A DNA stretch of 34,079 nucleotides from Mycobacterium hubeiense (GCF_002838065.1 NZ_PIZU01000046.1:1-34079), one strand, 5' to 3'; positions 1 to 7,626 are shown, numbered from the stretch's first letter. The notes: a model not told the origin generated them from the letters alone. Numbers and translations: made by a program.

Positions 1-101
1 CCGCAAGCCTGATCCAGCTTCCAGGACACACCATGCCAGCAGTCAAGCCCGGATGGGCGAGACGATCCATCGCCGAACGTCTGCGGCGTATACGCGAACG
101 T

Positions 102-752
102 CTACGCCCCCCGATACAACTTGACCGACACCGCCGACAGCCACGCCCACACCAGCACCACGGCCGCAGTGAACGCCAGAATCGCTGCGCCGGAGCCGGA
201 CATCATCGCAAGGAAACTGAGACCGAAGTACGCACCGGCAATCCGGGAGAACCACGCCCAGCCCCGCTCTCCGGTTCGCGCGAAGCAGGCGGCCATCACG
301 AAGCAGGCCGCGACCAGACACACGAACGCGAGACCGGCCACCGTGAAGTGCACCATGCCGTGCCAACTGACCTCACCCATGCCGGATGGTGTGCCCGGCG
401 GGAACCCGTCCGACGGGTCCGCGCGGAAGATGCCGGCGACGACGAGGCCGACGCCGTAGGCGCCCAGCAGTCCCGACGCCCAAACGGGTGTGCGACCCCG
501 ACCGAGTGCGCGACGAATGCCGACGGCCGCAGCGATGGTCATGGCACCCACGACGAGGAAGTTCGCGATCTGGATCCAACCCCAGTCACCGTTGGCCAAC
601 TGACTGACCGCATGCCGGGTCGGGTCGAATCCATCGCGGGTGGCCATCTGCGCCGCCGCGACGATCACGTAAATCGGGCCCGCGATGACGCCGTAGCCCA
701 GCAGGGACTTGGTGATCCGTACCGGCAGCGGTGGAGTCCCGACGGAAGTCAT
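102..752 (-). CDS. DUF998-family integral membrane protein
   Basis: 216 residues and strongly hydrophobic. About six membrane segments can be placed near residues 15-35, 58-78, 90-109, 132-156, 168-187 and 188-208. The loop after segment 1 carries DPTRHAVSQL and a later loop carries ADPSDGFPPG, both typical of DUF998 proteins, whose function is unknown. The ATG has GAGG seven bases upstream. It is divergent from the TetR gene at 852, and the shared 99-base intergenic region holds two near-identical palindromes, so it is the likely target of that regulator (inference). A transporter-accessory or membrane-stress role is possible, but nothing in the sequence defines a substrate. Confidence 0.85.
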   Translation of the reverse strand: MTSVGTPPLPVRITKSLLGYGVIAGPIYVIVAAAQMATRDGFDPTRHAVSQLANGDWGWIQIANFLVVGAMTIAAAVGIRRALGRGRTPVWASGLLGAYGVGLVVAGIFRADPSDGFPPGTPSGMGEVSWHGMVHFTVAGLAFVCLVAACFVMAACFARTGERGWAWFSRIAGAYFGLSFLAMMSGSGAAILAFTAAVVLVWAWLSAVSVKLYRGA

Positions 753-774
753 GGTGCGCCTCGCAATCGATAGA

Positions 775-826
775 ACTAGACGGTCCAGTACCGAACTCTA
801 GGCGCGTCGGAACTAGACTGTCTAGT
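775..826. promoter_or_regulatory. Twin palindromic TetR-type operators
   Basis: Two 15-base sites lie in the DUF998/TetR intergenic region, 37 bases apart start to start. Site 2 (812-826), ACTAGACTGTCTAGT, has perfect 7-base arms around one central base. Site 1 (775-789), ACTAGACGGTCCAGT, differs by one base in the right arm and one in the centre. Size, symmetry and place match TetR-family operators, so autoregulation plus repression of the divergent gene is inferred. Confidence 0.75.
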
Positions 827-851
827 ACCCAATTTGGTGGGAGGTGCTGAA

Positions 852-1478
852 ATGCCGGGCGAAACACCGGGGCGATCCGCCCTGAAACGGCAGACGATTC
901 TGTCGGCCGGCCGCGACTTGTTCCTGAGCAACGGCTACCAGGGCACCAGCGTCGATGCCATCGCCGCCGCGGCCGAGGTGTCCAAGCAGACGGTCTACAA
1001 GCACTTTGGTGACAAGCAGGAGCTGTTGCTGGCCATCGTCGACGCCACCGTGGACGGCACCGTCACGCCCTTCCTCGACCGCGTCGCGAAACTCGCCGAC
1101 ACCACCGACCTGGGCTCAGACCTAAAAGCGCTCGCCGGCGACTACCTGCGCGCGGTGTTGCAAGAGCCCGTGGTGCAGCTGCGCCGCCTGATCGTCGGTG
1201 AGGCCAACCGGATGCCCGAGTTGGCGCGGCTGTACTACGACCAGGCGCCCGCGCGCATGCTCGACGCCTTCGCGGCATGCTTTTCCAGGTTGCATGAGCG
1301 CGGACTCCTCGACGTGCCCGAACCGTCCACTGCTGCAGAGCATTTCGCATTCCTGGTCGTCGGCCGGTGTATCGACCAAGCCCTGTTCTGCGGAGGTCCG
1401 CAGGTGTCGGCCGATATCGACGTCGACCGCCATGTTTCCGCTGCGGTGCGGGTTTTCCTGGCCGCGTACCGGACGTAG
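852..1478 (+). CDS. TetR-family transcriptional regulator
   Basis: 208 residues. The N-terminal helix-turn-helix spans about residues 12-58 and includes the recognition-helix stretch SKQTVYKHFGDKQELL. The C-terminal all-helical domain resembles the AefR-type TetR_C group. An upstream in-frame TTG (834) exists, but the ATG at 852 has GGGAGG at the right distance and is preferred. It is divergent from the DUF998 membrane gene, with two palindromic operators between them, so it probably represses itself and that gene. The ligand is unknown. Confidence 0.88.
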   Translation: MPGETPGRSALKRQTILSAGRDLFLSNGYQGTSVDAIAAAAEVSKQTVYKHFGDKQELLLAIVDATVDGTVTPFLDRVAKLADTTDLGSDLKALAGDYLRAVLQEPVVQLRRLIVGEANRMPELARLYYDQAPARMLDAFAACFSRLHERGLLDVPEPSTAAEHFAFLVVGRCIDQALFCGGPQVSADIDVDRHVSAAVRVFLAAYRT

Positions 1479-1497
1479 TCGGCGATAAGCTTCCCGC

Positions 1498-1973
1498 GTG
1501 GACGCCGTAGTGGGCCTGCTCGACGGTGTGCGAGCGCGGGGCGCCTTCGTCCTGCGGATGATGATGGATCCGCCGTGGTCGCTGCGTATCGAGGACGACG
1601 CACCACTGTCGCTCATCTGCCAGACGCCAACGCTCCGGCCTGGTGGCACGCCGAGCAGGACCCGATCGTGGGTCCCGCGCTGAAGCTGATCTACAACAAC
1701 CCCGCGCATCCCTGGACGGTGGCGAATCTTGCTGCGGCAGTGGGCTCGTCGCGCGCGATGTTCGCCCGCCGGTTCACCGAGCTGGTGGGTGAGCCGCCGA
1801 TCGCGTTCCTGACCAGTTGGCGGCTGGCGCTTGCGGCCGACCTGCTGCGGACCAGCGAGGCCACCATCGCCGCGGTCGCACGCCAGGTCGGCTACTCGAC
1901 GCCGTTCGCGCTGAGCAGCGCGTTCAAGCGGGCGTACGGGGTGAGCCCGAAAACCCACCGGGCGACGGGCTAG
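1498..1973 (+). pseudogene. AraC-family regulator, internally deleted and out of frame
   Basis: The first frame (GTG 1498 to about 1618) reads like the start of an AraC regulator with an N-terminal cupin_6 domain: DAVVGLLDGVRARGAF, then DPPWSLRIEDDAPLSL. Near 1615-1625 homology jumps to the other end of the family in a different frame: APAWWHAEQDPIVGPAL, followed by the complete double helix-turn-helix (VANLAAAVGSSRAMFARRF, then VARQVGYSTPFALSSAFKR). Most of the sensor domain, roughly 130-150 residues, is missing. The HTH part could still be read from the GTG at 1575. Its TAG overlaps the stop of the convergent carotenoid oxygenase at 1970-1973. Loss of function is inferred from deletion plus frame change. 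Confidence 0.8.
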
Positions 1974-3295
1974 CCGCTGATCCAGTTGCCGTGAAACCCG
2001 TACGGGACTCGTTGCGGCAGCTTGATTTTCGCGACCGGCTCACCTGCGAAGTCCGAGGCGTCGAGGATCACCAGATCGCTGCCGTCGCGCTGCGGGTCGT
2101 AGAGGTAGCCGAGATACCAGCCGTTGGATTCGTCGGCAGGCCCGGCTGTCGACGGCACGAAGACCGCCTCGCCGGGGCCGCCGGTTCCGAACGAGTGCTC
2201 GACGGCCTGACCCGTGCCGAGGTCGTAGCGCAGCAGGCTGCTGCCGGCCACCGAAACCGCGTAGCGCGCAGACAGGCCGGCCAGCCGGTCGTCGATGCGG
2301 GGGAACTCCACGCCGCGGTCATCGAGCTGACGCTCGGTCACTGTTGCGGACTGAAGGTCGATCGTCCAGCTCCACAGCACACCGTCGGCGTCGAATCCAC
2401 CGCTGTCACGCCATAGTTCGGGGTAGCGAACGGCCTGCAGCACAATCGAATTGCCCTCGTCGTATGCGTTAGCGACGTGGAACACGTAACACGGGTCGAT
2501 GTCGAACCACCTGATGTCGCCGAATGGGTCGTCGCGGCGCAGCACGCCGAACCGGGCGCCGTAGTCGTCATCCCAGCGGTACGGCATGTCGCCGTCACCC
2601 CTGAGCGCGACGTCAAGGTTGAATACGACTGGCAGGTCCATGAAGACGACGTGGTCGGCCGTCATCGCGAAGTCGTGCATCATCGTCAGCGCCTTGACGT
2701 CGAGCGGGCGGTTGATGGTCAGCTCGCCATTGGCGTCGGCCCGGTGATAGGTGACGTGCGGTTGAAAGATGTTGCCGTAGCCGAAGAAATGCAGCTCGCC
2801 CGTCGTCGGGCAGATCTTCGGGTGTGCGGTCATCGAGTCCATGAGCTTGCCGCCGAAGTCGTAGACGCCCACGGTTTCCAGGTCGTTGGTGATCTCGTAG
2901 GGCAGTGACGACTCCACCAGCGCCAGGGTTTTGCCGGCATGGTTGACGACGTGCGTGTTGGCGACGCTGGAGCGCAGGTTGCGGGTGCCCTCGGCGTTGT
3001 AGAGCGGAAAGTCCTCGTTGAAGCTGTCCGTGCGCACCCAGCGATTCCGGTACCAGGCGGCCTTGCCGTTCTCGATGCGAACGCCGTGGATCATGCCGTC
3101 GCCGGTGAACCAGTGTGCGGTCGCCTGCCGGGGATTCGGCCCGTTGCGCAGGTACCAGCCGTCGAGTTCGGGCGGGATTGCGCCCTCGACGGGCAGGTTG
3201 AACTCGGTGAGTTCATCGGGCACCGGGGCGAAGTTGCCGCGCTGGAAGAACTGCCCGGTGCTGGGCAGGGCTGAAGTTTCGGTCGTTTCGGCCAT
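1970..3295 (-). CDS. Carotenoid cleavage dioxygenase (RPE65/CCD family)
   Basis: 441 residues, a normal length for this Fe(II) beta-propeller family. It begins near the conserved PPELDGWYLRNGPNP (about 41-55) and carries the four iron-binding histidines of the family: His158 (TAHPK), His207 (MMHDFAMT), His273 (VFHVANAYD) and His435 (YGFHGNW), the last at the extreme C-terminus. It should cleave a double bond in carotenoids or other polyenes with O2; the substrate cannot be told. The ATG has AAGGAGA about six bases upstream. It is divergent from lfrR (124-base gap) and convergent with the AraC remnant, the two stops sharing a CTAG. No carotenoid biosynthesis genes are in the window. Confidence 0.92.
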   Translation of the reverse strand: MAETTETSALPSTGQFFQRGNFAPVPDELTEFNLPVEGAIPPELDGWYLRNGPNPRQATAHWFTGDGMIHGVRIENGKAAWYRNRWVRTDSFNEDFPLYNAEGTRNLRSSVANTHVVNHAGKTLALVESSLPYEITNDLETVGVYDFGGKLMDSMTAHPKICPTTGELHFFGYGNIFQPHVTYHRADANGELTINRPLDVKALTMMHDFAMTADHVVFMDLPVVFNLDVALRGDGDMPYRWDDDYGARFGVLRRDDPFGDIRWFDIDPCYVFHVANAYDEGNSIVLQAVRYPELWRDSGGFDADGVLWSWTIDLQSATVTERQLDDRGVEFPRIDDRLAGLSARYAVSVAGSSLLRYDLGTGQAVEHSFGTGGPGEAVFVPSTAGPADESNGWYLGYLYDPQRDGSDLVILDASDFAGEPVAKIKLPQRVPYGFHGNWISG

Positions 3296-3371
3296 TGGAG
3301 TCTCCTTCTCGTGGGGACGCTCACCACTACGGTGACATTCCAGTTATGACATGTCAAGACTGACCTAATTA

Positions 3372-3389
3372 TGGAACATAATTGTTCCA
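3372..3389. promoter_or_regulatory. Perfect palindrome, probable LfrR operator
   Basis: TGGAACATAATTGTTCCA: perfect 7-base arms around a 4-base AT spacer, in the gap between the carotenoid oxygenase and lfrR. It lies just upstream of the lfrR -10 box (TACATT, 3407-3412), so a bound repressor would cover the -35 region. LfrR is known to repress its own operon and lfrA; that this exact palindrome is its site is inference. Confidence 0.7.
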
Positions 3390-3406
3390 AAAATAGGTAC
3401 GTGTGT

Positions 3407-3412
3407 TACATT
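3407..3412 (+). promoter_or_regulatory. -10 box of a leaderless lfrR promoter
   Basis: TACATT fits the mycobacterial TANNNT -10 motif and ends seven bases before the GTG start of lfrR at 3420. No ribosome-binding site precedes the GTG. Together these suggest that the transcript begins at or next to the start codon. Confidence 0.6.
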
Positions 3413-3419
3413 ACGGACC

Positions 3420-3992
3420 GTGGCATATCCGGACACCCTCGAGAGCGGCACCCGCAGCAGAACGCGCAAAGCGATTCTGGATGCGGCGATGTCCGTGCTC
3501 GCCGACAATCCGGTGGCCACTTTGGCGGATATCGCCGCGGCCGCCGAGGTCGGCCGTACCACCGTGCACCGCTACTTTCCCGAGCGCGCAGATCTGATCC
3601 GCGCACTGGCCCGGCATGTCCACGCCCTGAGCAATGCCGCCATCGAGGCGGCCGATCCCACGCACGGGCCGCCGATCGACGCGTTGCGCCGCGTCGTCGA
3701 GGGGCAGCTCGACCTGGGCCCGATCGTTCCGTTCATCTACTCCGAGCCGACGGTCACAGCGGATCCGGAACTCATGGCTCACCTCGATACCGGCGACGAG
3801 AAGATCATCGAAGTGCTCGCCCGCGTCTCCGCCGGCCACGAAGCCACGCCACCCGGTTGGACGCGACGCGTCTTCTGGGCGTTGGTGATCGCCGGGTATC
3901 AGGCCGCCAAGGAGGACGGCCTGCCCAAGCACCAGATCGTCGACGCCATCATGACGAGCCTCACCGAAGGCTCCATCAAGCCTGACTCGTAA
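3420..3992 (+). CDS. lfrR: TetR-family repressor LfrR
   Basis: 190 residues. The helix-turn-helix is at about residues 14-60 (ILDAAMSVLADN, then VGRTTVHRYFPERADLI). The rest matches the M. smegmatis LfrR I remember: LRRVVEGQLDLGPIV, then GWTRRVFWALVIAGY and HQIVDAIMTSLTEG. In M. smegmatis LfrR represses the lfrA multidrug pump and is released by cationic dyes and drugs. Here lfrA begins 23 bases downstream, so the two form an operon. The GTG start is leaderless, with the -10 box seven bases upstream. A perfect palindrome at 3372-3389 is the likely operator. Confidence 0.9.
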   Translation: MAYPDTLESGTRSRTRKAILDAAMSVLADNPVATLADIAAAAEVGRTTVHRYFPERADLIRALARHVHALSNAAIEAADPTHGPPIDALRRVVEGQLDLGPIVPFIYSEPTVTADPELMAHLDTGDEKIIEVLARVSAGHEATPPGWTRRVFWALVIAGYQAAKEDGLPKHQIVDAIMTSLTEGSIKPDS

Positions 3993-4015
3993 ACCATTCG
4001 CCCACAGGAGAACTG

Positions 4016-5533
4016 ATGTCAACGCGCGTCGGTCTGACGACCGCACCCGCCACCACCCCGCGCCGTGCGTGGGTGGCGCTGGCCGTGCTGATGCTGCCAG
4101 TGTTGCTGATCGCGATCGACAACACCGTGCTGGCGTTCGCACTGCCGATGATCGCCGAGGAGTTCCGCCCGTCGGCGTCGGTCCAGCTTTGGATCGTCGA
4201 TGTCTATTCACTTGTGCTCGCGGCACTTCTGGTGGCGATGGGCAGCCTCGGCGACCGGGTGGGCCGACGCCGGCTGTTGATGATCGGCGCCACCGGCTTC
4301 GCCGTGGTGTCGGCCGCGGCGGCGTTCGCGCCCAGCGCCGAGTACCTGGTGGCGGCGCGCGCGACGCTGGGCGTGTTCGGGGCGATGCTGATGCCGGCGA
4401 CGCTGTCGTTGATCCGCAACATCTTCGTCGACGCCTCCGCGCGCCGGTTGGCGATCGCGATCTGGGCGTCATGCTTCACCGCGGGCTCGACCCTCGGACC
4501 GATCGTCGGCGGCGCGCTGCTGGAGCATTTCCATTGGGGCTCGGTATTTCTCGTCGCAGTGCCGATCCTGCTGCCGCTGTTGATCCTCGCGCCGCGATTG
4601 GTGCCCGAGTCGCGCGACCCCCATCCGGGTCCGCTGGACCCGATCAGCGTGGTGCTGTCGCTGGCCGCGATGTTGCCGTTCGTCTGGGCGATCAAGGTGG
4701 CCGCCCACGACGGGCTGTCGGTCGTCGTCGCCCTCGCCTTCGCGCTGGGAGTGGCAGCGGGAACCGCCTTTGTGCGGCGCCAGAACCGCAGTGCGACACC
4801 GATGCTCGACATGAAGCTGTTCACTTATGGACCGTTCAGCTCGTCGGTGCTGGCCAACTTTCTGTCCATCGTCGGCCTGATCGGGTTCGTGTTCTTCGCC
4901 TCCCAGCATCTGCAGCTCGTGCTCGGACTCAGTCCGTTGGCGGCGGGCTTGGTGACTTTGCCCGGGGCGGTGGTGTCCATGATCGCCGGCATCGGTGTGG
5001 TGAAGCTCGCGAAATACTTTGCCCCGCAGACCCTTATCATCACCGGCTTGGTGTTCGTCTCGATCGGATTCCTGCTGATCCTGCTGTTCCGTCACGACCT
5101 GACGGTGGCGGCGGTCGTTGCATCGTTCGTGGTGCTGGAACTGGGTGTCGGTATCTCGCAAACGATGTCGAACGACACCATTGTGGCGTCCGTGCCGCCG
5201 GCGAAGGCCGGCGCGGCTTCTGCGGTGTCCGAGACGGCCTATGAGTTGGGTGCGGTCGTCGGCACCGCGACACTGGGCACCATCTTCACCGCGTTCTACC
5301 GCGCGAACGTCGTGGTACCCGCAGGTGTGCCCGCCGCCCAGGCGGCCGACGCCGCCGAGAGCATCGGCGGCGCGTCATCCGTCGCGGCGACGCTTCCGCA
5401 GCCGGTCGGCGAACAGCTGCTCGAGTCAGCGCGACTGGCATTCGATTCGGGGATCGCGCCGACGGCCGTCATCGGTGCCACGCTCACGCTCATCGCCGCG
5501 GTGGTCGTCGGCATGGCATTCCGTAAGCCCTGA
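4016..5533 (+). CDS. lfrA: Multidrug efflux MFS transporter LfrA (DHA2 family)
   Basis: 505 residues with about 14 membrane helices, the DHA2/QacA type of proton-drug antiporter. Visible signatures are the TM1 acidic motif LLIAIDNTVLAFALP (about 32-46), the motif A loop GSLGDRVGRRRLL (about 77-89) and a proline/glycine-rich motif C region (AGSTLGPIVGGALL, about 155-168). Sequence and neighbour agree with M. smegmatis LfrA, which exports fluoroquinolones, ethidium and acriflavine. The ATG is preceded by AGGAG with normal spacing. It lies directly behind lfrR and is presumably co-transcribed and repressed by it. Confidence 0.92.
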   Translation: MSTRVGLTTAPATTPRRAWVALAVLMLPVLLIAIDNTVLAFALPMIAEEFRPSASVQLWIVDVYSLVLAALLVAMGSLGDRVGRRRLLMIGATGFAVVSAAAAFAPSAEYLVAARATLGVFGAMLMPATLSLIRNIFVDASARRLAIAIWASCFTAGSTLGPIVGGALLEHFHWGSVFLVAVPILLPLLILAPRLVPESRDPHPGPLDPISVVLSLAAMLPFVWAIKVAAHDGLSVVVALAFALGVAAGTAFVRRQNRSATPMLDMKLFTYGPFSSSVLANFLSIVGLIGFVFFASQHLQLVLGLSPLAAGLVTLPGAVVSMIAGIGVVKLAKYFAPQTLIITGLVFVSIGFLLILLFRHDLTVAAVVASFVVLELGVGISQTMSNDTIVASVPPAKAGAASAVSETAYELGAVVGTATLGTIFTAFYRANVVVPAGVPAAQAADAAESIGGASSVAATLPQPVGEQLLESARLAFDSGIAPTAVIGATLTLIAAVVVGMAFRKP

Positions 5534-5544
5534 ACGTTTCAGCT

Positions 5545-5556
5545 CTGACCTGTCAG
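5545..5556. promoter_or_regulatory. Small palindrome upstream of the PadR gene
   Basis: CTGACCTGTCAG: 5-base arms around CT, between the lfrA stop and the PadR start. It could be the PadR operator or part of a weak lfrA terminator. The short arms make either assignment uncertain. Confidence 0.35.
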
Positions 5557-5578
5557 GAGTGGACGTAATATCCGTCCG

Positions 5579-6100
5579 GTGAGTCTACGGATGGCGGCAC
5601 TGGGGCTGCTGGCCCAACACCCGGGCAGCGGTTACGACCTGCTCAAGCGGTTCGAAAAGTCGATGGCTAACGTCTGGCCGGCGACCCAGAGCCAGCTCTA
5701 CGGCGAGCTCAACAAGCTCGCCGACGCCGGATTGATCGAGGTCAGCGAGGTCGGACCCCGCGGCCGCAAGGAGTACCGCGTCACCGACGCAGGGCGGGCG
5801 GAGCTGCTGCGCTGGATGACCCATCCGCAGGACGATCCCCCTTCCCGCAGTTCGCAATTGCTGCGCGTGTTCCTGCTCAGTGAGATACCTCGGGAGAAGG
5901 CCCGCGAGCACATGTTGGCTTTCGCCGACTATGCCGATGCCGAGTTCAACCGGCTCGAGCAGCTGCGCGACGCGATTTCTTGGAGTGACGACGACATCTC
6001 CTTCTACGGCCGGGCCGCGCTGGAGTACGGGCTTCGGCTCGAGGCGATGCAGGCGCAATGGGCGCGATGGGTGGTCGAGGAGATCGACGCGCGCGACTGA
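5579..6100 (+). CDS. PadR-family transcriptional regulator
   Basis: 173 residues. The N-terminal winged helix covers about residues 1-75: LGLLAQHPGSGYDLLKRFE, the recognition region WPATQSQLYGELNKLADAG, then a wing with GRKEYRVTDAG. A C-terminal helical dimerization part (PF10400-like, Vir_act_alpha_C) covers 85-170. The GTG at 5579 is used because the conserved fold begins at residue 2; the ribosome-binding site (AGGAG at 5556-5560) is further away than usual. It lies 45 bases after lfrA on the same strand, so it could be read through from it. Target genes are unknown. Confidence 0.85.
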   Translation: MSLRMAALGLLAQHPGSGYDLLKRFEKSMANVWPATQSQLYGELNKLADAGLIEVSEVGPRGRKEYRVTDAGRAELLRWMTHPQDDPPSRSSQLLRVFLLSEIPREKAREHMLAFADYADAEFNRLEQLRDAISWSDDDISFYGRAALEYGLRLEAMQAQWARWVVEEIDARD

Positions 6101-6162
6101 ATCGGCCCGCCCGGTCAAAAAGTGTCAGAGCGACGGGCCGCTGCTGCTCCTACCCGTGAGAG

Positions 6163-6179
6163 CGGCTCAACCGGAGCCG
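6163..6179 (+). terminator. Small stem-loop between the PadR gene and the secreted-protein gene
   Basis: CGGCTC-AACCG-GAGCCG: a 6-base GC-rich stem with a 5-base loop, 62 bases after the PadR stop and 24 bases before the next start. It has no T tract. It may end the lfr/PadR transcript or lie in the 5' leader of the next gene. Confidence 0.4.
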
Positions 6180-6203
6180 TGACCACACCAAAGGAGCAAG
6201 AAA

Positions 6204-6569
6204 ATGACGAACAAGAAATCGATCATCGCTGCACTCGGCGCGGCGGCCGTCGGCGCGGCAGCCCCGGCGATGCTGTTGCTGGGCGCCGGCGCCGCGCAGG
6301 CGGCGACCGACCTCAACACGACCAGCGACGTCGCAGGCGTCACGGTCGAGATCAAATCCACCGGCAGCGAAGGCCTGTGCTTCTACAGCGCCGAACCGTG
6401 GTTCGGCTGGCAGACCGTCAAGCCGCTGCCGGTGTACAAGGTGCCCTTCTACCTGCAGAAGGACCAGAGCCACAAATTGTGGTTCCCGGGCATTCAGACC
6501 GGAACAGTGTGGAAGGCGAAGGTGGAATGCCCCGTCGGCGGCGTTGACTACTTCAACCCGACGTACTGA
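6204..6569 (+). CDS. Small secreted mycobacterial protein, function unknown
   Basis: 121 residues. It has a clear Sec signal peptide: Lys-rich start, an Ala-rich hydrophobic core at about 8-28 and a probable cleavage site after AQA (about residue 33). The mature part of about 88 residues has two cysteines (CFYSAEPW and VECPVGG), probably one disulfide, and a conserved YLQKDQSHKLWFPGIQTGT stretch. AAAGGAG stands seven bases before the ATG. I do not recognise a family with known function. A decayed tandem copy of its C-terminal half follows directly downstream. Confidence 0.8.
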   Translation: MTNKKSIIAALGAAAVGAAAPAMLLLGAGAAQAATDLNTTSDVAGVTVEIKSTGSEGLCFYSAEPWFGWQTVKPLPVYKVPFYLQKDQSHKLWFPGIQTGTVWKAKVECPVGGVDYFNPTY

Positions 6570-6601
6570 GCCTCCTTTCCGCGTGGCCGTCGTGACGCAC
6601 G

Positions 6602-6811
6602 TTGCGACGGCCACGCCACCGGTCCCAGCCACGGCTGGTGCACGTACTCGGCCATTCCCAACGGGCCGGTGTGCCGGTGCACGTCTCCTTCTATCTGCAG
6701 CCCTACCAGCAACACAAGCTGTGGTTCCCGGGCATCCAGACGGGCACCACGTGGAGCGTCGACGTCAGGTGTGAGAAGGGCCAAGACAGCGGAGTCCAGT
6801 TCGTTTCCTAA
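6602..6811 (+). pseudogene. Decayed tandem duplicate of the small secreted protein
   Basis: The end (about 6676-6811) encodes PVHVSFYLQPYQQHKLWFPG and then IQTGTTWSVDVRCEKG, clearly paralogous to the C-terminal half of the preceding gene. The upstream match, WCTYSAIPNGP (6636-6668), equivalent to CFYSAEPW of the intact copy, lies in another frame, so there is a one-base shift near 6665-6675. The signal peptide and first third are missing. No start codon with a ribosome-binding site is seen. The 6570-6926 interval otherwise holds only the PadR operator and leader. Confidence 0.75.
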
Positions 6812-6859
6812 TGAGGCCCTAACTGAGGATGCGCCACCGCGACGTTGCATCGCGATAGT

Positions 6860-6886
6860 TTCCGATATATCGTTGAAATATCGGAA
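6860..6886. promoter_or_regulatory. Probable PadR operator: long inverted repeat
   Basis: Perfect 9-base arms TTCCGATAT (6860-6868) and ATATCGGAA (6878-6886) with a 9-base spacer. Inside it is a second, overlapping perfect palindrome, CGATATATCG (6863-6872). This AT-rich symmetric block stands out from the GC-rich surroundings and ends 40 bases before the PadR start at 6927. PadR regulators usually repress their own promoters through such dyads; binding here is inferred. Confidence 0.7.
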
Positions 6887-6926
6887 GCGCATCCCGTGCT
6901 TCCTGGCACAAGAAGGAACACAGACA

Positions 6927-7625
6927 ATGAACGACCCATTCACCCCTCCACCCGGCGGTTTCGGCTTCGGCCCCCAGCAGCGCCGCCTCCTGCACGAACA
7001 GCGGCGCCAGGCGCGCCGCGAGTTCCGCGAGCATCTACGCGAGCACGCCCCGGGCCCCGGCGGCCCGTTCGGACCCGGAATGCCAGGTGGCTTCGGGCCC
7101 GGTCGCGGCGGCTTCAGCTTCGACCCCCGCACCGGCTTCAATTTCGGCTTCGGCGGGGGCCCGCGGGGGCGCCGCGGCGGGCGGGGCCGCGGTAAACGAG
7201 GCGACGTGCGCGCCGCCATCCTCGCGCTGCTGGCCGACCGTCCCATGCACGGCTACGAAATGATCCAGGAGATCGCCGAACGCAGCGGCGGCCTGTGGCG
7301 GCCCAGCCCCGGCTCGGTTTACCCCACGCTGCAGCTGCTGGTTGACGAGGGCCTCATAGAGGGCACCGAAAGTGAGGGCAGCAAAAGGCTTTTCGAGCTG
7401 ACCGAGGACGGCCGCGCCGCCGCGGAGAAGGTCGAGACGCCGCCGTGGGAGGAGATCGCCGACGGGATAGATCCCGCGCACGTGAACCTGCACACTGCGC
7501 TCGGCCAGCTGATCGGCGCGGTGGGACAGTCGTCCTTCACCGCATCCGAGGAGCAGCAGCAGCGCATCATCGACATCCTCAACGGCGCCCGCCGCGAGGT
7601 GTACAACGTCCTCGGCGAGGACTAG
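6927..7625 (+). CDS. PadR-family regulator with Gly/Pro-rich N-terminal extension
   Basis: 232 residues. The first 92 or so are low complexity: Pro/Gly/Phe-rich, with a basic helix RRLLHEQRRQARREFREHL (about 24-42), then Gly-Arg-rich repeats ending RGGRGRGKRG. The winged helix follows (about 93-165): VRAAILALLADRPMHGYEMI, then PSPGSVYPTLQLLVDEGLI and SKRLFELTEDG. The tail is helical, about 60 residues, and is unlike the PF10400 domain of the PadR at 5579. The ATG at 6927 has AGAAGGA nine bases upstream. A strong inverted repeat just upstream suggests autoregulation. No co-directional target follows; a large hairpin separates it from convergent glpK. Confidence 0.85.
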   Translation: MNDPFTPPPGGFGFGPQQRRLLHEQRRQARREFREHLREHAPGPGGPFGPGMPGGFGPGRGGFSFDPRTGFNFGFGGGPRGRRGGRGRGKRGDVRAAILALLADRPMHGYEMIQEIAERSGGLWRPSPGSVYPTLQLLVDEGLIEGTESEGSKRLFELTEDGRAAAEKVETPPWEEIADGIDPAHVNLHTALGQLIGAVGQSSFTASEEQQQRIIDILNGARREVYNVLGED

Positions 7626-7626
7626 C

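Noticed and set aside
74..106. Direct repeat CGAACGTCTRCG with the palindrome GCGTATACGC between copies
   Set aside because: It overlaps the end of the DUF998 gene and has no promoter nearby; too short to support a function.
1970..1973. Shared CTAG forming the stops of two convergent genes as a regulatory feature
   Set aside because: Overlapping stops at convergent gene ends are common in compact genomes; one partner is a pseudogene.
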